From: Nitrospira sp.
GTDB lineage: Bacteria > Nitrospirota > Nitrospiria > Nitrospirales > Nitrospiraceae
NCBI GenBank assembly: GCA_005116835.1
Contig: SWDM01000012.1
Location: forward strand, 1 to 36,453
DNA length: 36,453 nt
Direction of reading: 5' to 3'
Shown: piece by piece, positions 31,034 to 36,453 of the stretch
How the letters are laid out: each line of letters begins with the position of its first letter
Numbering within the stretch: the first letter of the stretch is position 1
Translations under genes and position numbers: made by a program
Notes under the pieces: model-generated
Seen by the model: the letters and a program-made list of their open reading frames with translations, nothing else
Told to the model about the DNA's origin: nothing
Database searches by the model: none

Positions 31034-32770
31034 ATGACTGAACTAGTTCAAATAGGCGGTCTGGCCCCATTGGCCAAGGGGGAACGGAAGACCAGCAAGG
31101 TCATGCTGCTCTTTCCGCCTGAATGGGTGCCAACCGCGCCCTATCTCGCCTTGCCCTCGTTGACTGCCGTGCTGCGAGAGGCAGGCCATACAGTCATCCA
31201 GCGCGACATCAATATCGGGATGTGGGATCACTTCTTCAGCATGGAGTTCCTGATCTGGGTGAAGGCCCGGTTGGGGATGCAGCTGAAGCCACTCCAAGAT
31301 AAGGAGAAGGTGGGAACGCTGACGGAACAGGAAGCGGATCATAAGGCGGTAGTAGAGAAGGCCTATGTCGTCGATGTATTCGATCTGGCGGATCGGGCCG
31401 AGGATGCCAAGCTGATCGTGCGTGGCGAGCGTTTTTACCAGGCCGAGATACTGGAAGGCGCGTTGAACTGCTTCCGTGAAGCGATGGCCTACATTTCCGC
31501 AGCCTATTATCCCGCGTCGCTTGTCTTCTATCCGATGGAAAGCAATCTGGGCTATCGGCCCGGCGTATCCAAAGAAGTGCTGGCCTGTTTAGACGATGAG
31601 CAGGTGAACGTCTATCGGGACCTCTGCAATCAGCTGGTCATGCCGGCGGTGGCGAAAGAAATGCCGGACGTCGTCGGGGTCTCCATCGGCACGCAGATGC
31701 AGCTGCTTGCAGGCCTGACCTTTTGCAAGATGATCAAAGAGACCTTCCCGCATATTCATGTGGTGGTGGGAGGGAACGTCATCACGCGCCTTCAAGAAGA
31801 TCTCGCCAAGCAGGAGCAGTTCTTCACGGACGTGTTCGACTCGGCGATCCTCTACGAGGGCGAGCATGCGCTGCTCTGGCTCATCGAATCATTGAATGGC
31901 GAGCGGCCCATCGCATCCGTGCCCAACTTGATCTATCGCGATGCCTCAGGCATTCACCGGAACTCCGAAGTTTACACCGAAAAGACGACTGCGCTGCCTT
32001 TGCCGGATTTCGACGGGCTGCCGCTAGACCGCTACTTTGTACCGGAGCTGATCATTCCCTACCTGGCAACGCGCGGCTGCTATTGGGGCCGCTGCACGTT
32101 CTGCGACCATGGCCAGGGTTACTTCGATCAATATCGAGGCGTGCCGGTGCAACAGGTCGTCGAACAGATTAAGGCGCTGCGGGACAAGTATCAGTGCCGC
32201 CATTTTCTCTTCTCCGACGAATCCTATCCGCCGGCGCTGTTTAAGAAGGTGTCGCAGATGCTGGTCGATCAAAATGTCGGGATCAAGTGGACGACGTTGA
32301 TCCGGTTTGAAGAAACGCTCCAAGACCAGGAGACCTGGGATCTCGCGGCGAAGGCCGGCTGTTGCACCCTCTATTATGGGATGGAGTCGGCGAGCGAGCG
32401 GGTGCTGACTCTCATGGACAAGCATGCCAAGAAGAGCGTGATCCAACGCAACCTCCAGATGGCGGCGAAGTCGGGGATATGGAACCATGTGATGGCGTTC
32501 TATGGATTCCCCGGCGAAACGCTCGATGAAGCGTTGGAAACTCGCCAGTTCGTCCTTGAGAACCAGCCGGTGATTCACTCGATGGAGCTGTTCTACTTTG
32601 TGGCCTATCGCCATACGCCGATGGTGCGCAACCCGGAGAAGTTCGGGATTACGATCCACAAGCAAGAGGAGTACGATCTACCCCTGGACTATTACTACAC
32701 GTTGAACCTGGGATCTCGCGGCGAAGGCCGGCTGTTGCACCCTCTATTATGGAATGGAGTCGGCGAATGA
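31034..32770 (+). pseudogene. B12-binding-type radical SAM protein B, ended by a frameshifting repeat
   Basis: 578 codons. Same layout as protein A: KVMLLFPPEWVPTAPYLALP then SLTAVLREAGHTVIQRDINI, DVVGVSIGTQMQLL...HVVVGGNVITRL, and the cluster RGCYWGRCTFC (C349, C354, C357), DESYPPALF, YYGMESASERVL and FYGFPGETLDEA. It is intact to YYYTLN (32706). Then it jumps back to a second copy of the WDLAAKAGC segment in the wrong frame and ends with NLGSRGEGRLLHPLLWNGVG at 32770. The usual C-terminal helices are therefore missing here and lie in the next frame. Start ATG at 31034 has no clear ribosome site; an ATG at 31103 (MLLFPP) is possible. It may still make a truncated protein with a whole radical SAM core. 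Confidence 0.75.
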
Positions 32771-33080
32771 GCGGGTGCTGAGCCTCATGGACAAGCATGC
32801 CAAGAAGAGCGTGATCCAACGCAATCTCCAGATGGCGGCGAAGTCGGGGATTTGGAACCATGTGATGGCCTTCTATGGGTTCCCCGGTGAAACACTTGAT
32901 GAAGCGTTGGAAACCCGCCAGTTTGTCCTCGAGAACCAACCGGTGATTCACTCGATGGAGCTGTTCTACTTCGTGGCCTATCGCCATACGCCGATGGTGC
33001 GCAACCCGGAGAAGTTTGGGATTACGATCCACAAGCAAGAGGAGTACGATCTCCCCCTGGACTATTACTACACGTTGAAC
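32341..33080 (+). repeat. 373-bp imperfect tandem repeat inside the radical SAM genes
   Basis: The segment from CCTGGGATCTCGCGG (32334) recurs 373 bp later (32707). Over about 367 bp the two copies differ at 19 places without gaps (about 95% identity). Fifteen changes are silent third-position changes; only two residues differ (Ser/Asn and Thr/Ser). 373 is not a multiple of three, hence the frameshift. Confidence 0.9.
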
Positions 33081-33362
33081 GATCCCAGCACCCTCTCCTG
33101 CCTGGACGCGATGCAGATGTGCGAAGAGTTCTACAAGAACGATTTTCACCCCTGGGCCGTGCGCGTGAACTCGCGGGAACATGTCTTCCTCTATATCTCG
33201 AAGTTCGGGACGAATCAGTTGCCGCAGATCTATGCGCAGCAGACGCAGGCTATCGGATCGCCGGCTGGAGTCTCGGGATTGATCACCTGGCCGGTCGCGA
33301 AGAACGGGAGCGAAGATGGAGCGGAGGGGATGAGTCGGGTGGTGAGCCACGGGGTTTCGTAA
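32754..33362 (+). pseudogene. C-terminal part of a third radical SAM paralogue (C)
   Basis: A 202-codon frame from an internal ATG (MESANERVLSLMDKHAKKS). It holds the second half of a radical SAM domain (NLQMAAKSGIWNHVMAFYGF, PGETLDEALETRQF), then YYYTLNDPSTLSCLDAMQMC and the C-terminal SREHVFLYISKFGTNQLPQI found also at the end of protein A (REYIFLYIARFGLQKLPDL). It lacks the B12 domain and the iron-sulfur cysteines, so it cannot act alone. It belongs either to the broken gene before it or to a neighbour paralogue joined by deletion. Confidence 0.75.
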
Positions 33363-33363
33363 A

Positions 33364-33483
33364 ACGTGAAAGGTGAAACGTTAAACGTGGGGTCGTGTGA
33401 GGAGTAAGACGTGAAAAGCGAGCGGGCCTAGTTCAGTCTTGGCATCGAATTTACCTTTCACCTTTTACGTCTCACGTTTCACG
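33364..33483. repeat. Degenerate GTGAAACG inverted repeat
   Basis: ACGTGAAAGGTGAAACG (33364-33380) faces CCTTTCACCTTTTACGT and CTCACGTTTCACG (33454-33483), both made of the same 6-7-base words. The right arm runs into the last codons of the J-like gene. Shared with the 31.0 kb spacer (CTCACGTTTCACGCC). Confidence 0.6.
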
Positions 33484-33736
33484 CTTCGGACTCATCCGGA
33501 ACGAGGACGGCGGAGAGTAGGGCATAGGCGGCTTCGACAAGCTTGGTCATCTCTTCTGCCTTTTTATAGGCCTCCATGTACTTCTTGGGGTTGTTCGTGA
33601 GATTTGAGTAACGGGCAGGGTCCCAGGTATAGAGCAGTACTCGCCTGGTCCTGTCGAGGGTTTCGGGGGTGACGGGAAGGGTGAGTCCCAGTACCTCCAG
33701 TGCATGGATGACGTCTTCTTGGTTTACATCGGTCAT
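33479..33736 (-). CDS. J-domain-like protein without the HPD motif
   Basis: 85 aa. HALEVLGLTLPVTPETLDRT then RRVLLYTWDPARYSNLTNNP, KKYMEAYKKAEEMTKLVEAA and YALLS follow the DnaJ J-domain helix pattern (LGL, helix II with RR, a loop, long helix III, then AY-x-LLS). The HPD tripeptide needed to stimulate Hsp70 ATPase is replaced by WDP. It probably uses the fold for binding only. Weak ribosome site. Lies between the radical SAM region and the PhzF gene, divergent from the latter. Confidence 0.65.
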   Translation of the reverse strand: MTDVNQEDVIHALEVLGLTLPVTPETLDRTRRVLLYTWDPARYSNLTNNPKKYMEAYKKAEEMTKLVEAAYALLSAVLVPDESEA

Positions 33737-33848
33737 GGGGTGAGTCTGCCAAACGGGAGCAAGCCTGTCAAACCATGCCGACAGATCAGACGATCCTTCA
33801 GCCGATTTATACCATCACAAAGCAGGACTGTTCTCATAGGGAGAGCCC

Positions 33849-34778
33849 ATGCCTGATCCGCGTTCGCTGAAGTTCTATCAAGCCGACGTTTTTACGGGGC
33901 AGCCGTTCGGTGGGAACCCGGTTGCGGTGTTTCCCGAAGCGCTCGGGCTCACCGACGATCAATTGCAACGGATCGCCCGGGAGATGAACCTCTCCGAGAC
34001 CGTGTTTGTGCTGCCTCCGACCGATGGGGCAGCAGTCGTTCGCCTTAGGATTTTTACCCCAACGCAGGAGCTTCCATTTGCCGGGCATCCGGTGCTGGGA
34101 ACGTTTTATGTGTTGGCTGAGATCGGTATGATTGCCGCTACCGATGGCATTACCCGGGTGATGCAGGAGTGCAACATCGGCCTCTTCCCGGTCGAACTCC
34201 ATGCGCAAGATGGCCAGGTGACGCAGGTGGTGATGACACAGCCGAAACCTGAGTTTCTCGGTCCGGTGGACAAGGTTGAAAATCTGTATGCGATCGCCAA
34301 TGCGTTGGGGGTGCCAAAGTATGTCATCTCGGATATGAAGTGGCCGATCGAAGTGGTTTCCACCGGGTTTCCAGTGTTGATCGTGCCCGTTCGGACTCTG
34401 ACAGCTGTGCGCTCGATCAGACCCGACGCATCTGCCATCATGGAGCTCTGCGATCGGTTCGGGGCGAATGGCATCATGACATTCACGACTGTGACCGTAG
34501 AACCCTCTGCGACGGTTCATGCCCGCATGTTCGCCCCCTCGGTCGGGATTCTTGAAGATCCTGCAACCGGCAGCGCGAGTGGGGCGTTGGGCGCCTACCT
34601 GGTGCAAAACGGAGTGGTCGCGGTCGCTCCCACGACAGACATCGTCGTTGAGCAGGGCTATGAGATCGAGCGTCCATCACAAATTCTCGTGCGGATCGAG
34701 TCGGATGACGATATGATCCAATCGGTCAAGGTGGGAGGCCAGTGCGTCATGGTGGTCGAAGGAACGTTAACCTTCTAG
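33849..34778 (+). CDS. PhzF-family isomerase/epimerase-like protein
   Basis: 309 aa. The family shows [20 protein letters not shown] then [20 protein letters not shown] and NLSETVFVL, with the catalytic glutamate in [25 protein letters not shown] marks the repeat-domain joint, and [20 protein letters not shown] is the second-domain signature. PhzF proteins are two-domain folds like diaminopimelate epimerase. The phenazine enzyme isomerises trans-2,3-dihydro-3-hydroxyanthranilate, but most members act on unknown small molecules, and there is no phenazine cluster here. ATAGGGAGAG gives the ribosome site. A palindromic repeat follows the stop directly. Confidence 0.88.
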   Translation: MPDPRSLKFYQADVFTGQPFGGNPVAVFPEALGLTDDQLQRIAREMNLSETVFVLPPTDGAAVVRLRIFTPTQELPFAGHPVLGTFYVLAEIGMIAATDGITRVMQECNIGLFPVELHAQDGQVTQVVMTQPKPEFLGPVDKVENLYAIANALGVPKYVISDMKWPIEVVSTGFPVLIVPVRTLTAVRSIRPDASAIMELCDRFGANGIMTFTTVTVEPSATVHARMFAPSVGILEDPATGSASGALGAYLVQNGVVAVAPTTDIVVEQGYEIERPSQILVRIESDDDMIQSVKVGGQCVMVVEGTLTF

Positions 34779-34779
34779 C

Positions 34780-34903
34780 AGGATGTTGAAAACGGCTTCC
34801 AGCTTCGTTCTCAGTCGCATGTCTCCCTGCGACGTACCCCAGAGGGTACGCCTCAGTCGCCATGCTCCCTGCGGCCTTGCTGGAAATCCGTTTTGAACAT
34901 CCT
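34780..34903. mobile_element. Palindromic dispersed element, copy 1
   Basis: AGGATGTTGAAAACGG (34780-34795) and CCGTTTTGAACATCCT (34888-34903) form 16-bp ends, with one mismatch, of a 124-bp element that starts one base after the PhzF stop. The interior has its own hairpin (GCGTACC...GGTACGC type, GTACCCCAGAGGGTAC, about 34833-34848). It folds as one long stem, so it may also stop transcription. Seen again at 36030. Confidence 0.75.
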
Positions 34904-34918
34904 GTGAAGATTAGGAAG

Positions 34919-34991
34919 TGCTGAATTCTGAGCGTAAAATCAGAATAAACGGCTCTTATACTCAGCACTCACGTCTCAGCACTCAGCACAG
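34919..34991. repeat. CTCAGCACT-type intergenic repeat
   Basis: GTGCTGAATTCTGAGCG (34919-34935) faces CTCAGCACTC (34961-34970) and CTCAGCACTCAGCAC (34975-34989). The second word ends just before the ribosome site of the dehydrogenase (GAGGAG, about 34991-34996). Related to the repeat in the 23S-5S spacer. Confidence 0.55.
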
Positions 34992-35000
34992 AGGAGATCG

Positions 35001-36029
35001 ATGAAGGCTGTACTCTTCCGTCAACATGGTGGACCGGACAAACTGTCGTATGAAGATATGCCTATCCCGACGATTGGGCTAGATGACGTCTTGGTTCGCG
35101 TGAAGGCCTGCGCGTTGAATCATCTTGATCTTTGGGTCAGGCAGGGGAATCCCGCCTATCCGATGCCGTTGCCCCATGTCTTGGGGTCGGATGTCGCTGG
35201 AATCGTCGAGCAAGTCGGCTCGAATGTCGATAGTGTCATGGTCGGGCAGCGCGTCTTCGTGTCGCCTGGAATCAGCTGTTGGAAGTGTGAGTATTGTCTG
35301 GCAGGGAGAGACAACTTCTGCCGCTCGTATAGCCTGCTCGGGGCGATGATGCACGGCGGCTATGCCGAGTATGTGAAAGTGCCATTCCGCAATGTGCTGC
35401 CGATTCCGGAGAATCTCTCGTTCGAACAGGCGGCGGCGTTTCCACTCGTGTCGGTCACCGCATCGCATATGCTGTTTGCCTTGGCAGGACTTCAACATGG
35501 AGAGACAGTTCTAATCATGGGGGCGGGGAGTGGGGTCGGAATGATGGCAGTCCAAATGGCGAAACTTGCCGGAGCCCGAGTGTTGACCACGGTCGGATCC
35601 GACGACAAGATTCCTAAAGCGGTGCTTCTAGGGGCTGATGCTGTGATCAATCATGCGAAGGAGAAGGTGGCTGATCGTGTAAAGCTGTTGACCGAAGGAC
35701 GAGGCGTCGATGTTGTGATTGAGCATATTGGCCCTGAAGTTTGGGATAGTTCACTGGAATCTCTGGCCAAGGGCGGGCGCTTGATTACATGTGGCGCGAC
35801 AACCGGGGGCGACGTGAAGCTGAATCTTCGCTATGTTTTTTCACGCCAGCTGACGATCAAGGGTTCTTACATGGGCACGCGCGCAGAATTGGTGAAAGCG
35901 GCCGACATGATGGGGCAGGGTCGATTGATTTCGGTGATCGATCGGACGTTCCCACTTCAGCAGGCTCGTGCAGCGCAAGAACTCATGGAAAGTCGAAAGT
36001 TTTTCGGCAAGATCGTCCTGACAGTTTGA
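35001..36029 (+). CDS. Zinc-type medium-chain dehydrogenase/reductase (MDR)
   Basis: 342 aa. N-terminal GroES-like domain (DDVLVRVKACALNHLDLWVR; PHVLGSDVAGIVEQVG). The structural-zinc lobe CWKCEYCLAGRDNFC has four cysteines. The Rossmann domain (VLIMGAGSGVGMMAVQMAKLAGA) binds NAD(P)H. The usual first catalytic-zinc Cys is Asn here (ALNHLDL), as in quinone oxidoreductase-like members, so it may lack catalytic zinc while keeping the structural one. It oxidises an alcohol or reduces an enone or quinone; substrate unknown. GAGGAG sits 4-9 bases before the ATG. A palindromic element follows the stop directly. Confidence 0.9.
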   Translation: MKAVLFRQHGGPDKLSYEDMPIPTIGLDDVLVRVKACALNHLDLWVRQGNPAYPMPLPHVLGSDVAGIVEQVGSNVDSVMVGQRVFVSPGISCWKCEYCLAGRDNFCRSYSLLGAMMHGGYAEYVKVPFRNVLPIPENLSFEQAAAFPLVSVTASHMLFALAGLQHGETVLIMGAGSGVGMMAVQMAKLAGARVLTTVGSDDKIPKAVLLGADAVINHAKEKVADRVKLLTEGRGVDVVIEHIGPEVWDSSLESLAKGGRLITCGATTGGDVKLNLRYVFSRQLTIKGSYMGTRAELVKAADMMGQGRLISVIDRTFPLQQARAAQELMESRKFFGKIVLTV

Positions 36030-36110
36030 AGGATGTTGAAAACGGCCACCAACTGCGTTCTCAGTCGTCATGCTTCCTGTGGTCTCGTTGGCTGATCGTT
36101 TTAAGCCTCC
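36030..36110. mobile_element. Palindromic dispersed element, copy 2 (shorter)
   Basis: AGGATGTTGAAAACGG (36030-36045) is identical to the left end at 34780. GTTCTCAGTCG and CATGCTTCCTG in the interior match too. The right end (GATCGTTTTAAGCCTCC) is degraded and about 40 bp of the middle is missing. It begins right after the dehydrogenase stop, as copy 1 does after phzF. Confidence 0.7.
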
Positions 36111-36179
36111 GTATTCTGATTGAGTGAGGGTGGCGGGCGTATGTATGTCTAGTCAGTAAACAATAGAATGGGAGGGGAT

Positions 36180-36453
36180 ATGTCTACTGTAGCGATGATT
36201 ATGAGTAAGAAACCCAAGACCGTGGGGCCTTCCCTATCGGTGGTGGGCGCGGCTAAGAAAATGAAGACAGCACGGGTGGGGTCGCTGTTCGTGAAAAAAG
36301 GGAAGAAGCTGATTGGGATTGTTACCGATACAGATATTGTGCGACGCGCCGTTTCAGCCAATAAGCCGCTTGGCAAGATGACCGTCGAGAAGATCATGAC
36401 CACTCCCATATGCACGATTGAGGGGAGCCAGTCTGTCGATGATGCACAAGATA
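36180..36453 (+). CDS. CBS-domain protein (partial, runs off the window)
   Basis: Start ATG at 36180, after GGAGGGG (36171-36177). Encodes MSTVAMIMSKKPKTVGPSLS then VVGAAKKMKTARVGSLFVKK, GKKLIGIVTDTDIVRRAVSA, NKPLGKMTVEKIMTTPICTI and EGSQSVDDAQD, where the window ends. It shows a CBS domain (V-G-S-L-F-V...L-I-G-I-V-T-D-T-D-I-V-R-R) and the start of a second (V-E-K-I-M-T-T-P). Paired CBS domains bind adenosyl nucleotides and usually sense energy state. Two CBS domains alone or with a further C-terminal domain are both possible. Confidence 0.88.
   Translation, partial: MSTVAMIMSKKPKTVGPSLSVVGAAKKMKTARVGSLFVKKGKKLIGIVTDTDIVRRAVSANKPLGKMTVEKIMTTPICTIEGSQSVDDAQD

Noticed and set aside
36149-36415. 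Minus-strand open frame at the window end
   Set aside because: It is antisense to a clear CBS-domain gene with a good ribosome site on the plus strand.

Overview
The window reads like a chromosomal segment of a Nitrospira-type bacterium (phylum Nitrospirota). This is an inference from gene style (SmbP-like metal-binding protein, many secreted orphan proteins, a J-like protein, tandem cobalamin-type radical SAM proteins) and from several intergenic repeat families that I associate with such genomes. No taxonomic marker was searched. The window opens inside the 3' end of a 23S rRNA gene, followed by 5S rRNA and a strong terminator.

Region 1 (about 1-13 kb) is ordinary chromosome: the rRNA tail, a type I glutamine synthetase, and a run of mostly minus-strand genes. 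These include a Sel1-repeat protein, an EEP-family lipoprotein, a GT2 glycosyltransferase, a DCC-family thiol protein, a methyltransferase and exported orphans. A small winged-helix-like gene at 4.8 kb has a paralogue at 16.6 kb, and their untranslated leaders are more alike than their coding sequences.

Region 2 (about 13-21 kb) mixes genes (SmbP-like protein, animal-type haem peroxidase, lipoprotein, MauE/DoxX-like membrane protein) with debris. The debris includes a deleted, fused copy of a two-gene module that is intact at 28 kb, the 5' stub of a second copy of the 8.3 kb gene, two MITE-like elements with terminal inverted repeats, and two C-terminal scraps of what look like REP-associated (Y1) transposases.

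Region 3 (about 21-28.5 kb) is an A/T-richer accessory island. Its core is a tightly coupled five-gene minus-strand operon: D12-class adenine methyltransferase; a HARE-HTH + Nudix + P-loop kinase fusion; a small class I methyltransferase; a SIR2-like protein with an intact NADase site; and a HAM1/ITPase-like protein whose catalytic aspartate is replaced. The SIR2 + HAM1 pair is the pairing found in the Kongming anti-phage system (KomC + KomB), but no adenosine deaminase (KomA) is present. The upstream genes may instead make or phosphorylate the signal nucleotide. This is the best candidate in the window for an undescribed defence system. An AbiGi-like gene converges on it. Next to it lie a HicB antitoxin with a frameshifted HicA toxin and a DUF5674 + helical-protein pair.

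Region 4 (about 28.5-36.4 kb) holds radical SAM proteins of the B12-binding type. The second is a chimera: a 373-bp imperfect tandem repeat throws it out of frame and leaves the rest of a third paralogue downstream. After these come a J-domain-like protein without HPD, a PhzF-family enzyme, an MDR-family dehydrogenase and the start of a CBS-domain protein, separated by palindromic dispersed repeats.
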